Of a DNA stretch of 64,000 bases, positions 18,486-28,133 are shown piece after piece. Made by a program: the position numbers and the translations under genes. Below the pieces are notes generated by a model. It did no database searches. It was not told where the DNA came from and saw nothing but the letters and a program-made list of their open reading frames with translations. Source of the DNA: Arenibacter palladensis (GTDB lineage: Bacteria; Bacteroidota; Bacteroidia; Flavobacteriales; Flavobacteriaceae); NCBI RefSeq assembly GCF_900129275.1, contig NZ_FQUX01000003.1:434001-498000 (forward strand), given 5' to 3'. Each line of letters begins with the position of its first letter. Positions within the stretch are counted from its first letter, which is position 1.

Positions 18486-19850
18486 TTAAATAGCACCCGG
18501 TATGATGGCACCATGAACCTTAAGCAATTCTTTGATGTCACTTATCGGAACATTTGATGGAGTTATACCCCTTTTATGGGCTAGAACAGCTGTGGCCGCC
18601 GCCGCTTGTCCCATTCCCATGCAAGATGCCTGTACCCTTAAGCCTGAGTTGGCCAACCGATCACTACTTACACAACGTCCAGCAACCAAGAAATTACTGC
18701 TCGATTTTGGAATCAATGCCCTAAGTGGTATGGAAGCAACGATTTCAGGTTTTAGAAATTCTTGATAGATTGATTTACCATCCCGGTGCAGATCCACCGG
18801 ATAAAAGGAATAAGAAAGCGAATCATCAAAAATTTTCCCAGAAACATAATCTTCATGAGTGATTTTATACACCCCATCAATTCGATAGGTTTCTCTCACT
18901 GCAGTTTCAGTTTTCATATTGGTGATTCGAATATTTTCGCATCCAGGAAGCTCTTTAAGATTACGGATCAATTTCAATAAATTTCGCCTACCTTGTTGAT
19001 TGGCGAGGGTATGGGTTTCAGCTGTTGTGTTATCCGCTCCGTTCACGTACACATAACCATAGGGCACTGAGGTATTTTCACCTGTAGTACGGATTTGTGA
19101 CTCCAGCTTATTCTGATGTAGGTATCCATGGTATTTTTTAGGAATTTTTGTCAAATCAAGCGATTTAATATCATATCCCTCCATACTAAAAACCAAAGAA
19201 CCTGGCTGTGTATCCTCTTCCCTAAGCAGGTCGTAACCATCCATGGATGCAATAAGGGCATTTCCGGTACAATCTATAATCTGGCTACACGTAATTAGGT
19301 TCTTTACTCCCTTACCCACAGATTCTACCCACCACATTCCTTCTTTAAATTCAACCTTTATAGGTGTTTCGTAAAACCTTACATCTACTCCGGCCTCTAT
19401 ACATTTTTCTTCCGCCAGTAACGCATAAATAGCTGGATTTACGGCAACTTGATGTTTCCAGTGCCTATCTGGATTTTTCGAAAAATCGGGCAGTTTATCA
19501 CCATTTAGCTCTACACTTTCGAGTACCAACTCCCAACCAATACCACCGATAATTTGCTTGCCCCAGGTGTGAAAAATGCCTGGAAAAGAAACGCCACCAG
19601 TAGTGGTGGTTCCTCCAAGTTGACTGCCACTTTCTATCAATATCGTTTTTGCTCCTGCCCTTCCCGCTTGAATTGCAGCAATAGTTCCGGCCGTACCACC
19701 TCCAACTATCAATACATCTGTTTTTACAGATTTTTCTATGATTTTATAAGGTTCTTTTAGCGTTTCTGATTTTAACAATGATGGGGTCATTATTCCAACC
19801 GAGGCAAGGCCTATAGTTTTAAGTAAAGATCTTCTTTTTATGTTGCTCAT
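18486..19850 (-). CDS. Tat-exported FAD-dependent oxidoreductase (FAD_oxidored, PF12831 type)
   Basis: The 454-residue protein starts at the ATG at 19850 with a twin-arginine signal (IKRRSLLKTIGLASVGI). A longer ORF from 19913 would add 21 residues before the signal. The FAD-binding Rossmann motif is VGGGTAG at 49-55, followed by GGTTTTGG and GIFHTWGKQIIGG, and the C-terminal flavin segment is FLVAGRCVSSDRLANSGLRV, all typical of PF12831 proteins. Known relatives act on sugars or other hydroxylated substrates, but this one's substrate is unknown. It is likely periplasmic. A fossil susD 3' end lies just upstream, so the gene was probably once part of another SusCD operon. Confidence 0.85.
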   Translation of the reverse strand: MSNIKRRSLLKTIGLASVGIMTPSLLKSETLKEPYKIIEKSVKTDVLIVGGGTAGTIAAIQAGRAGAKTILIESGSQLGGTTTTGGVSFPGIFHTWGKQIIGGIGWELVLESVELNGDKLPDFSKNPDRHWKHQVAVNPAIYALLAEEKCIEAGVDVRFYETPIKVEFKEGMWWVESVGKGVKNLITCSQIIDCTGNALIASMDGYDLLREEDTQPGSLVFSMEGYDIKSLDLTKIPKKYHGYLHQNKLESQIRTTGENTSVPYGYVYVNGADNTTAETHTLANQQGRRNLLKLIRNLKELPGCENIRITNMKTETAVRETYRIDGVYKITHEDYVSGKIFDDSLSYSFYPVDLHRDGKSIYQEFLKPEIVASIPLRALIPKSSSNFLVAGRCVSSDRLANSGLRVQASCMGMGQAAAATAVLAHKRGITPSNVPISDIKELLKVHGAIIPGAI

Positions 19851-19918
19851 TTGTTTTTTATAATTCAATAAATTTTTTGGAATATGGATCATTAGATCTG
19901 ATCTGCCACCCATTGTTC

Positions 19919-20014
19919 TTAATACCCTGAATTCTGGTCGGTCTGACTCATCTCATTATTAAAATTGATCTCCGATATAGGAATAGGCCATAAATAATGC
20001 TTTTCACAAACAAA
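19919..20014 (-). pseudogene. susD 3'-end fossil
   Basis: On the minus strand, 31 codons then TAA read FVCEKHYLWPIPISEINFNN followed by EMSQTDQNSGY. This is the typical SusD/RagB C-terminus (LWPIP..E...N..m.QN.GY); compare the two intact susD genes here, which end ITGNGY and LQEQNPGY. A stop codon (plus-strand 20015-20017) and unrelated sequence precede it, so all of susC and nearly all of susD are missing. The fossil ends 68 nt before the ATG of the FAD oxidoreductase, the usual place for the first gene after susD. This is strong evidence of a deletion in a former third SusCD operon. Confidence 0.85.
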
Positions 20015-20017
20015 CTA

Positions 20018-20281
20018 CAAGTAATGAAATAATTTTCATAAAGAAAGGTAAAACGATTTTTTAATCCCTTGATGAACAACTAAATCAAAGATTATATTGA
20101 CAACAAAAAAAAAGGAACAACATTTTCCCATTGTTCCTTTTCAACTAATCTAACTCAACTCAAATTGTTTAATTATTTCTAATAGAATTCCGAGATTACA
20201 GGAAATTCATAAATGTTTTATTGCCTATTTTATCCAATCGAAGTAACATACTATAATCTAAAAATTAGGGATTAAGATAAT
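20018..20281. other. intergenic region with terminator copy B
   Basis: This stretch separates the cytochrome gene from the fossil susD. It contains the terminator at 20108-20141. No ORF is supported. A promoter for the FAD oxidoreductase would have to lie between about 19851 and 20107, but no TTG-N18-TAnnTTTG match is present on that strand. Confidence 0.45.
20108..20141 (-). terminator. repeated PUL terminator hairpin, copy B
   Basis: On the minus strand, AAAAGGAACAA, a 10-nt loop and TTGTTCCTTTT pair, and the T-tract continues to nine T. It lies 141-145 nt after the stop of the cytochrome gene at 20282. The minus-strand sequence before the stem (AATTTGAGTTGAGTTAG) resembles that of copy C. 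Confidence 0.85.
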
Positions 20282-21676
20282 CTAAATACCTATTACTAAA
20301 TTTGGTCTTTCTTCCCTTTCCATGTATAGGGCTACATCATTTTTGGATATTAATGTTTCCGATACATAGACCCGTTTTAAACTAATCATTCTTGAAAAAG
20401 ATGATAAACTTTTCTTGGTCACTTTTGTCTTATACAGATTTAATCCTTCAAGATTTGGGATATTTACTAATTCGGCAACACCTATATCCGAAATGGGATT
20501 ATTGTCTATATCCAATTTATACAAATTCACCATTGTACCTATATCTTTTAAATATTGATCCCCTAGGTAGTTGTCTTTTAAGGACAACCACATAATGTTT
20601 TCTTTAATCGGAAGTAACTTTTTTAGCTTCCGATCTATTTCATTGGCGTTATCTTTGGTAATTGTTTGGGGAGGTAAGACGATCTCATACAAATTTGATT
20701 CAAAAACCAGTTCACGAACCCGGAACCCCTCTACCACAATACTTTCTAGAACCTCTTTATTTACTTTCGATACTATCGGAAGATCTCCATTTACCCGGCC
20801 AGAAGCGTCTTTCAAGCCCAATAATCTGGAGGCCAAACTAACAATGTATTCAGATGTTTCTAGCTCCCCCAGGTTTATATTAAAATCTGCATTGCCTTTA
20901 TCTATCCAATAGTTCAGAATAGCCTTTTCTTCATCAGTTAAGGGGGTTTTGCCCTCAGGTGGCATAAAATCTTCATGGTGCGGATCCAGCATTACGCGAC
21001 GCATCAATTCGGACTTATTTACATCACCTGCTGCAATCGCCGCTCCATTTTCACCTCCTTTTTTAATTGCAACACTATCTTGAAGTGACAGCCCACCCTT
21101 TTTTTTACTCTTATTGTGACATGAAATACATTTAGTCTCAAAAATAGGGTTCACCAGATAGTCATAAACCCCGGCCTCCTTAACATTGGTAACGGCAACC
21201 AAAGGAATTTTATCGTCATTTCCAAAAGGGGCATATTTTAAAAGGTAATCACTTCCATGAGTGAGATTTCCCCCATAATGTCCCGTTATCCCCAAAACTA
21301 ATATCACTAGTAAAAGCGCTGAAATATTTGGTTTTAGGCCAGCTAGGCTCTGTATTCTGATTATTTCAGTTCTGATCAACCACGCCAAAAATGCCAATGC
21401 AGTTGTGGCTATTCCTAACCAAAAATGAGTATCCAATGTACTCTTTTCATAATCGCCGCTTTGGGAAAGCATATAACCCATGATACAAGCCACAAAGGCA
21501 CTTATAGCCCCTGCAAGTAAAGCTAAGGGGATGGCATCGGAAATGTGAGAATACTTTTTTAGCCTACTAACTGCTTCCAAAATAAAAGCAAAAAATAAAA
21601 ATCCAATAGGAAAATGTACGATAATTGGGTGAAACCTTCCTATAAACAGTACTAAATCCGATACACTATTGTCCAT
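20282..21676 (-). CDS. membrane c-type cytochrome (DUF2231-like, PSCyt1) with leucine-rich repeats
   Basis: This 464-residue protein joins three parts. The N-terminal 140 residues hold four hydrophobic helices with FHPIIVHFPIGFLFF, a DUF2231-like membrane module with His residues that could bind heme. A planctomycete-type cytochrome c domain follows with CISCH at 183-187, GGLSLQD and FMPPEGKTPLTDEE. The C-terminal 150 residues contain leucine-rich-type repeats (LYKLDIDNNPISDIG; LEGLNLYKTKVT). The cytochrome and repeat parts should face the periplasm. It is the last gene before terminator copy B and lies 78 nt after the NHL gene, so it is probably in one unit with the PSD1 and DUF1501 genes. 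Confidence 0.85.
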   Translation of the reverse strand: MDNSVSDLVLFIGRFHPIIVHFPIGFLFFAFILEAVSRLKKYSHISDAIPLALLAGAISAFVACIMGYMLSQSGDYEKSTLDTHFWLGIATTALAFLAWLIRTEIIRIQSLAGLKPNISALLLVILVLGITGHYGGNLTHGSDYLLKYAPFGNDDKIPLVAVTNVKEAGVYDYLVNPIFETKCISCHNKSKKKGGLSLQDSVAIKKGGENGAAIAAGDVNKSELMRRVMLDPHHEDFMPPEGKTPLTDEEKAILNYWIDKGNADFNINLGELETSEYIVSLASRLLGLKDASGRVNGDLPIVSKVNKEVLESIVVEGFRVRELVFESNLYEIVLPPQTITKDNANEIDRKLKKLLPIKENIMWLSLKDNYLGDQYLKDIGTMVNLYKLDIDNNPISDIGVAELVNIPNLEGLNLYKTKVTKKSLSSFSRMISLKRVYVSETLISKNDVALYMEREERPNLVIGI

Positions 21677-21754
21677 TGTAAAATATTATATCATAACCCC
21701 CTATTTTCCAAATTTTTTTATGGGTTGTAAAGGTGTCATTGTTCATTAACTATT

Positions 21755-22864
21755 TTAAATTCTTTCCAATTTAATCGGGGCCGTATGATGGGCGTTCCAT
21801 TGGCATACATATAGATTTTTGTCCTCATCGACACAAACGTCATGTCCATGATTAAAAATGGGATTCTGAGAATTGTGCATAGTCTGTAACTTCCCGTCAA
21901 TATAATTTGGCGCTTCCCCGCCCGGGTTGGAAACAACTTTATTTTGGGCATCCAAGATGGTTACAAACCCCGTATCCTTGACCCATTTTTTACCTTCCTT
22001 GGTCTCGGACCAACATACTCCGGCATAAATGTTATCACCATCCATTACTGGTCGACATACAAAAGCTCCAGGGAGATTTAAAGTTTTGATGTATTTTCCT
22101 GAAAGAGTAAAAAATTTGAAGGCATTTTCCGTCCTGGACGTTACCACTAAGACGGGATTATTTTTATCCCTATAATCAACCGCTACCCCATGAGCATTTA
22201 CGAGATTATAGTTCTTGTCCGCATTGTTTTGGCCTCCCCATTTACGAATAAATTCGCCCTTATGGTTGAACTGCAGAATATAATCCGAACCGTATCCATC
22301 AGCTACATAAATATCACCATTGGGTCCAATAGCCGTTTCTGTTGGGCGATATGCCTCATCCGGCTTATAAACACCAATTGTTTGAGGATGGGGAAGGGGG
22401 AAAATAAGACGTCCATCGACGGTGGTTTTAAGTACTTGACCAGCTTGTGCTTGAGCTTTACCGGTTTTATCAACAAAATAACCGCAATCCACAATATACA
22501 GAATATCCTCACCTCCCTCATTGTGGAGAGTCAACCCATGGCCGCCCGGGTAACCTGTACCCCAAGCATCAAGTAGTTTTCCGGATTTATCGAAAACCAA
22601 AATATTATTTGCAGTATGATCTCCTATCATTAATAAACGACCTTTGCTATCCATTTGCATCTCATGACAATTAAGTATTGGATTGTGTCCAACACTCATT
22701 TTAGCCCAGTCTCTTACTACCCTATACTTAAAATCACCATGTCCCACAATATCATCAGTAGGAGCACTTTTTTTAAGAAAATGAAAGCCAAATGATGGCG
22801 TTGTTGCCAAGGCAGTTCCTAACAAGGCAGTATTACCTATAAATTTTCTTCTGGAATTCTTCAT
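21755..22864 (-). CDS. Tat-exported NHL-repeat beta-propeller protein
   Basis: The 369-residue protein starts at the ATG at 22864 with a twin-arginine signal (NSRRKFIGNTALLGTALA); a reading from 22999 would run into the DUF1501 gene and is rejected. The body has repeated strands of the NHL or peptidyl-amidoglycolate-lyase-like type (MDSKGRLLMIGDHTANNILV; GPNGDIYVADGYGSDYILQF; FNHGHDVCVDEDKNLYVCQW). It is probably a six-bladed propeller in the periplasm. Binding or lyase activity cannot be decided by eye. It lies 49 nt after the DUF1501 gene. Confidence 0.82.
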   Translation of the reverse strand: MKNSRRKFIGNTALLGTALATTPSFGFHFLKKSAPTDDIVGHGDFKYRVVRDWAKMSVGHNPILNCHEMQMDSKGRLLMIGDHTANNILVFDKSGKLLDAWGTGYPGGHGLTLHNEGGEDILYIVDCGYFVDKTGKAQAQAGQVLKTTVDGRLIFPLPHPQTIGVYKPDEAYRPTETAIGPNGDIYVADGYGSDYILQFNHKGEFIRKWGGQNNADKNYNLVNAHGVAVDYRDKNNPVLVVTSRTENAFKFFTLSGKYIKTLNLPGAFVCRPVMDGDNIYAGVCWSETKEGKKWVKDTGFVTILDAQNKVVSNPGGEAPNYIDGKLQTMHNSQNPIFNHGHDVCVDEDKNLYVCQWNAHHTAPIKLERI

Positions 22865-22913
22865 TCTAATAACTATTAATGTTTCGATTAAATTTTGGAC
22901 GTATTTTAAAAAC

Positions 22914-24425
22914 TTAGGTGAGAATATCCTTAACCACATCACCATGCACATCAGTAAGTCTGAACCTACGACCTTGATGTTTAAACGTAAGACGCTCATG
23001 ATCTATTCCGAACAGGTGCAACAAAGTAGCTTGAAAGTCATGTGTATGAACCGGGTCTTTGGTTATATTGTAGCTAAAGTCATCAGTTTCTCCATAGGTA
23101 AATCCGGGTTTTACGCCTGCACCAGCCATAAACATTGTAAATGCTTTTGGATGGTGATCGCGACCGTAATTCGTAGCTGTCAACTGACCTTGAGAATAAA
23201 CTGTCCTACCGAACTCTCCTCCCCAAACTACCAACGTATCCTCTAACATGCCTCGTTGTTTAAGATCTTTAATTAAAGCTGCAGTTCCCTGATCAGTGCT
23301 TTTACTTTGATTTTTCACTCCTGCAGGACAATCATTATGTTGATCCCATCCTTGATGAAAAAGCTGTACAAATTTAACGTCCTTCTCCAACAATTTTCTG
23401 GCCATAAGACAATTGGCCGCATAAGTTCCGGGATCTCGACTATCCGGCCCGTACATGTCAAATATGTAATCGGGTTCGTCCGAAGTATCGGTGACTTCCG
23501 GAACCGATGTCTGCATTTTATATGCCATTTCGTATTGTGCTATCCTTGCCTTTATTTCTGAATCCCCATAGGTATCATGGCTGATATTATTCAATTTGTT
23601 CAAATAATTAAGCATATTCCTTCGATCGTTACCATCGTAATTCTCTGGATCTCCTAAATAGAGTACGGGATCCTTACCTGAACGAAATTGAACCCCTTGA
23701 TGTTCAGTCGGTAAAAACCCATTGCCCCATAAACGAGAATATAATGGCTGTCCTGATCCATTTTTGGATACAAGGGCAATAAAAGTTGGTAAGTTATCAT
23801 TATCCGAACCTAGTCCATAACTAAGCCATGATCCTATGGAAGGTCTTCCTGGCTGTTGATTTCCTGTTTGAAAAAAAGTAATGGCCGGGTCGTGATTAAT
23901 ATGGTCAGTATGCATACTTTTTATAAAGCACAGATCATCTACTACTTCTGACAAGTAAGGCATGGCATCACTGACCCATGCACGGGATTCTCCATATTGC
24001 TTAAAATTCAAGGTTGATGCTGCAATAGGAAAGGCAGTCTGATCGGCGCTCATGCCAGTAAGACGCTGACCCGCCCTTATTGAGTCCGGTAAATCCTGAC
24101 CATACATATCCTTGAGTTTGGGCTTATAATCGAACAGATCTATCTGTGATGGCCCACCGCTCTGAAAAAGATATACCACTCGTTTGGCCTTAGGCAGATG
24201 GTGAGGAAGCCCAAGTTTATTTTTTGTAAAAGAGCCTACCATGTCAGCGTTGCCAGTCATTGGCTCCACCGAACTCCACATTTTCTCCGTATTGAGCAAA
24301 GATCCTAATGCGAGTGCACCAAGACCCATAGAGGTCTTTTTAAAAAATGTTCTTCTATCCAATTGTTTTTCAATTTGCTGTAAATCCACATTATTGGATC
24401 TTAGCTTATCGTGATGATTACACAT
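22914..24425 (-). CDS. DUF1501 protein with twin-arginine signal
   Basis: The 503-residue product has the DUF1501 pattern and a Tat-like signal (LDRRTFFKKTSMGLGALALG). Characteristic segments are YLFQSGGPSQIDLFDYKP, FIKSMHTDHINHDPA, LFHQGWDQHNDCP and VVWGGEFGRT. The fold is related to alkaline phosphatases and sulfatases, but no biochemical function is established. DUF1501 and PSD1 genes are typical neighbours in Planctomycetes and Verrucomicrobia, and here the PSD1 gene lies 70 nt upstream. The pair is probably one functional unit. Confidence 0.92.
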   Translation of the reverse strand: MCNHHDKLRSNNVDLQQIEKQLDRRTFFKKTSMGLGALALGSLLNTEKMWSSVEPMTGNADMVGSFTKNKLGLPHHLPKAKRVVYLFQSGGPSQIDLFDYKPKLKDMYGQDLPDSIRAGQRLTGMSADQTAFPIAASTLNFKQYGESRAWVSDAMPYLSEVVDDLCFIKSMHTDHINHDPAITFFQTGNQQPGRPSIGSWLSYGLGSDNDNLPTFIALVSKNGSGQPLYSRLWGNGFLPTEHQGVQFRSGKDPVLYLGDPENYDGNDRRNMLNYLNKLNNISHDTYGDSEIKARIAQYEMAYKMQTSVPEVTDTSDEPDYIFDMYGPDSRDPGTYAANCLMARKLLEKDVKFVQLFHQGWDQHNDCPAGVKNQSKSTDQGTAALIKDLKQRGMLEDTLVVWGGEFGRTVYSQGQLTATNYGRDHHPKAFTMFMAGAGVKPGFTYGETDDFSYNITKDPVHTHDFQATLLHLFGIDHERLTFKHQGRRFRLTDVHGDVVKDILT

Positions 24426-24495
24426 ATCAGATTCGTTAAATTAAAATTTATTTATGCTCCCTGTAGCCGTTCTGTATTCTAGTCCTCCTAAGATT

Positions 24496-27400
24496 CTATC
24501 TTTTGGTGATAAAGGCATCCGTATTCATAATAGTACTCACCACAACTGCATTGGCGGCTATAAGTGCTTTATCATCTCCGTCTTTCAACTTAAATTCTCC
24601 TGTATTCAACCAGCCTCTTGCCTTATCGGCATTTTCAGAGAACTTGCTGTATTCACTACGCTGAAGTTCCAATAACACTGCCAGTTCACTATCGTTAACA
24701 GTCCTACCTGTGAGCTTTCTAAAAACCGTAGATATGCCAATTACAATGTCACCTGTTTCAGAAATTTCCTTGCCCAAGACCCTGGCAGCCTCCACATACG
24801 TAGGATCATTGAGCAGGACCAAGGCCTGCAAAGGTGTATTCGTTTCCTGTCTCCTCATAATAGAATAATCTCTTGCCGGCGAATCAAAAGTGGCGAGCGT
24901 AGGGTGTGGTACAGAACGTTTCCAAATTGTATAAAGACTTCGTCGGTACAACTTTTCCCCGGAATCGACCTGATAACGTGCTCCGTTCACCAGCCATAAT
25001 CCTTCAGGCTGATATGGGCTAACACTTTCCCCTCCAATTTTCCTATTAAGTAGACCCGAACTGGCCAAGGCACTATTACGTAACATTTCGCCAGTTAACC
25101 TACCGGATGGACCCCTTGCCAGTAACCGATTATCCTTATCTATATTTAGCAAACTATCGTTTGCCAATGAAGATTGGCGATACGTTTTTGACATGACAAT
25201 CAATTTCTGAAAAGCCTTTACATCCCACCCTGAGTCCTTAAAGTATATGGACAGCCAATCCAGTAGCTCTGGATGACTGGGCATTTCACCTTGATTTCCA
25301 AAATCTTCACTTGTTTTCACCAATCCATTACCAAAATAGTGTTGCCAAAAACGATTTACGGCAACCCTGGCCGTCAAAGGGTGATCATCATGCATTAGCC
25401 ATTTGGCAAAGCCCAATCTATTTTTCGGGTAATCGTTAGGCATTGGCAATATTGCCGTTGGGGTATTTGGATAAACCTTTTCCCTTTTCTCGCTATACAC
25501 TCCTCTGTCCAGAATATAGGCCTGTACCGGCTCGGCAGTTTCTTTCATCACCATTACCTCTTGCACTTTCTCAACACTATCTACATATTGCTTTCTCAAT
25601 TTTGACAATTTTTTGTAGTGTTTGTCAGCCTTATCGGAAATTGATTTAGTATAATAGGCCAATAACAGGTCCCTATCCTCTTCCGACAAATCCTTAGTCT
25701 CTTTCATCAACACATCCTGAAGACTACTGTCCTTAGATAGCAATTTGACCTCAAGGGTTGACAACTCCCTGTCAAAAACCTTAATTTCATCTACAACGCC
25801 CCCTTTTATACCCTTACCTCTATACCTAGCCCCTAATTGTAATCCAGGTTCCTTGTCTATCCTAAAAAGGATATCCTTATATAGGTTATCGTTCTTGGTA
25901 ATGGTCTCCACCTCTTTCCCGTTAAGATAAAGTTGTAATCCATCCGCCGTACTAGACCCATCATAGGTTAAGGTAAAGTTGACCCATTGATCTCTTGGGA
26001 ACTCATCTTTGGATACTTCGACGATGGCATTATCAGGGGCCGTATGCGCCATCATAATTTCCAATTTATTCTCTAGTATACGTAGGTGGTAGCCCCGCCA
26101 ATTCTGAAAAATGGCACCAATTCCTTTATGAAAAATATTGCCATTCTCAAGTTCTCTGGGGATATTGGCCCATACACTCACGCTAAAAGCATCATTACGT
26201 CCAAAAACTCCCGCCCCATTTAAATCCAGCCAGGCATCTCCATCGAATATCAGCCCTTTTCCTTGTTGTCCATCTACAAGGTTAACCTTTAGCACCTCTG
26301 TCCCTTCAACTTTAATAGTTCCTCTCTGTAAGGGGTTCAGGGTATTACGCAAACGTGAATCGTTTAAATCAAAATAGGCTTGTAGGCCCTCAACTTGTTT
26401 ACGTTCCAGAATATCCTTGTATTTGCCCTCATGTAACCATTGTTCAAAATCTTTGGCAATCTGATTACTTTCTATATCCTTAATATCATTTTCCGTCTCG
26501 TATATCAGCCCCTCCATATAGGCCAGCAGGTCTTCCTCTTCCTCGGTAGTCAATAATAAAGTAGGAACCGGCATAGCGTTGTTAAAAGAAATTTGCCCCG
26601 ATTCATTTACGTTGTTGAAATAACTTGTCAACTCATAAAACTCCTTATGGGATATAGGGTCGTATTTGTGATCATGGCAACGCGCACATGCTACAGTGAG
26701 CCCCATAAAGGCCTGACCAACGGTGCTTGCCCGATCGACTGCATACTCCACCAAAAACTCTTCATTTATAATTCCTCCCTCCATATTTTGAGGGTGTATG
26801 CGGTTAAATGCAGTTGCCAAAATCATTTCTTTGGTGGGATTCTCCATTAAATCCCCTGCAAGTTGCCAAGTAAGAAACTGATCGTAGGGCATATTATCAT
26901 TAAATGATTTGATGACCCAATCCCTCCATGGTGACATATTTCTATATCTATCCACACTATAACCATGGGTATCGGCAAAACGGGATAGATCCATCCAACC
27001 TAATGCCATTTGCTCCCCGTAATGGGGTGAAGCCAACAAACGGTCTACCTGTTTTTCATAGGCATTTACCGATGAATCCTTTAGAAAGGAGTCTATTTCA
27101 TCCAAGGTAGGTGGCAATCCGGTAAGATCAAGTGTTAATCTGCGTAACAACACTTCTTTATCCGCTTCAGGAGACGGTGCTATTTTTTCCTTCTCTAATC
27201 GGGATATCACGAAATTATCGATTGGATTGACCGTTTCATTATCTTCTTTAACATTTGGTACCTTGTAATTTACTGGCTTTATAAATGCCCAGTGGTCCTT
27301 ATATTCAGCACCATCCTCAATCCATTTTATTAAAACCGCCTTCTCATAATCGGATAGGGTCAAATGGGAGTCTGGTTCGGGCATAACATAATTGGGATCG

Positions 27401-27711
27401 TCAGAAACAATCCTATGAAAAACCTCACTTTTATTGAGGTTCCCAGGAGTTATCCCAAACTTGCCCGGAGATTCTTTTAATTCCTTAAAAGCCACTTCGG
27501 CCGAATGTAACTGGAGTCCAGCTTTAATCTTGGCATTGTCGGGACCATGGCAAATAAAACATTTATCCGAGAGAATAGGTTTGACATCCTTGTTGAAATC
27601 AATATTTTCCGGAAGGTTTTCATATTCAACCAAGACGGTTTCGGACAATTCCGGGCCACTACAGGAAATTCCGAATAGTATTACCAATAACCCAAATGTA
27701 CATTTCTTCAT
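24496..27711 (-). CDS. PSD1-type lipoprotein (PSCyt1, DUF1549, LamG, DUF1553)
   Basis: This very large (1071 residues) exported protein has a lipoprotein signal ending at Cys17. A planctomycete cytochrome domain follows with the heme motif CFICH at 51-55 and MPEPDSHLTLSDYE. DUF1549 spans about 165-370 (LTLDLTGLPPTLDEIDSFL; LSRFADTHGYSVDRYR). A LamG/concanavalin-like insertion spans about 440-660 (WVNFTLTYDGSSTADGLQLY), and DUF1553 spans about 780-1040 (RVAVNRFWQHYFGNGLV; FDSPARDYSIMRRQETNTPL). Role unknown; a cell-surface oxidase or hydrolase of glycans is plausible. The ATG at 27711 is chosen because it gives a compact lipoprotein signal; an ATG at 27726 adds five residues. Confidence 0.9.
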   Translation of the reverse strand: MKKCTFGLLVILFGISCSGPELSETVLVEYENLPENIDFNKDVKPILSDKCFICHGPDNAKIKAGLQLHSAEVAFKELKESPGKFGITPGNLNKSEVFHRIVSDDPNYVMPEPDSHLTLSDYEKAVLIKWIEDGAEYKDHWAFIKPVNYKVPNVKEDNETVNPIDNFVISRLEKEKIAPSPEADKEVLLRRLTLDLTGLPPTLDEIDSFLKDSSVNAYEKQVDRLLASPHYGEQMALGWMDLSRFADTHGYSVDRYRNMSPWRDWVIKSFNDNMPYDQFLTWQLAGDLMENPTKEMILATAFNRIHPQNMEGGIINEEFLVEYAVDRASTVGQAFMGLTVACARCHDHKYDPISHKEFYELTSYFNNVNESGQISFNNAMPVPTLLLTTEEEEDLLAYMEGLIYETENDIKDIESNQIAKDFEQWLHEGKYKDILERKQVEGLQAYFDLNDSRLRNTLNPLQRGTIKVEGTEVLKVNLVDGQQGKGLIFDGDAWLDLNGAGVFGRNDAFSVSVWANIPRELENGNIFHKGIGAIFQNWRGYHLRILENKLEIMMAHTAPDNAIVEVSKDEFPRDQWVNFTLTYDGSSTADGLQLYLNGKEVETITKNDNLYKDILFRIDKEPGLQLGARYRGKGIKGGVVDEIKVFDRELSTLEVKLLSKDSSLQDVLMKETKDLSEEDRDLLLAYYTKSISDKADKHYKKLSKLRKQYVDSVEKVQEVMVMKETAEPVQAYILDRGVYSEKREKVYPNTPTAILPMPNDYPKNRLGFAKWLMHDDHPLTARVAVNRFWQHYFGNGLVKTSEDFGNQGEMPSHPELLDWLSIYFKDSGWDVKAFQKLIVMSKTYRQSSLANDSLLNIDKDNRLLARGPSGRLTGEMLRNSALASSGLLNRKIGGESVSPYQPEGLWLVNGARYQVDSGEKLYRRSLYTIWKRSVPHPTLATFDSPARDYSIMRRQETNTPLQALVLLNDPTYVEAARVLGKEISETGDIVIGISTVFRKLTGRTVNDSELAVLLELQRSEYSKFSENADKARGWLNTGEFKLKDGDDKALIAANAVVVSTIMNTDAFITKR

Positions 27712-27726
27712 GTCTATGATAACCAT

Positions 27727-28133
27727 AATTTAAATTTTACTACAATCATGCATATCCAAAAAACGCCTTCAAAAAAACATTTTTGTGCGCCTGTGGACTA
27801 AAGTTTATTTGACATTCGTCTTCCTTTTGAAACAAATCCACTGTATAATGGATAATTATACTTTGAAAAACGAGTCCTCTTAAGAAAAAGAACCGCAAAC
27901 GTTCAAATAAACCGCGCTAAAGTTAATTAGCGCGATTTTTTATAATTCTATATTACTATACCGAAAGAACCTATCGATATTTCTTATAAGGCTACTACAG
28001 TTTTATCTTATGAGCAGTTGTCCGTACTTGAAAATTACCAACAACTCTAATACTTGTACCATAATATAGTTGTACTCAATTGGCATATGATATTCAATAT
28101 GCCATCAATATTCAAATATGCCTAAAAAATAAT
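27727..28133. other. intergenic region between susD1 and the PSD1 gene
   Basis: These 407 nt hold one clear hairpin (27913-27934) and no supported ORF or TAnnTTTG promoter. The length suggests that the PSD1-DUF1501-NHL-cytochrome genes have their own transcript, or receive reduced read-through from susCD1. Confidence 0.5.
27913..27940. terminator. GC-rich hairpin downstream of susD1
   Basis: CGCGCTAA (27913-27920) and TTAGCGCG (27927-27934) form a perfect 8-bp stem with a 6-nt loop, followed on the plus strand by ATTTTTT. On the minus strand, where susCD1 is read, the tail is GTTTATTTG. It probably reduces read-through from susCD1 into the PSD1 unit, but its best T-tract is on the other strand. 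Confidence 0.6.

Noticed and set aside
21755-22999. Longer NHL protein start at 22999
   Set aside because: It would overlap the DUF1501 gene by 86 nt and put 45 residues before a perfect twin-arginine signal.
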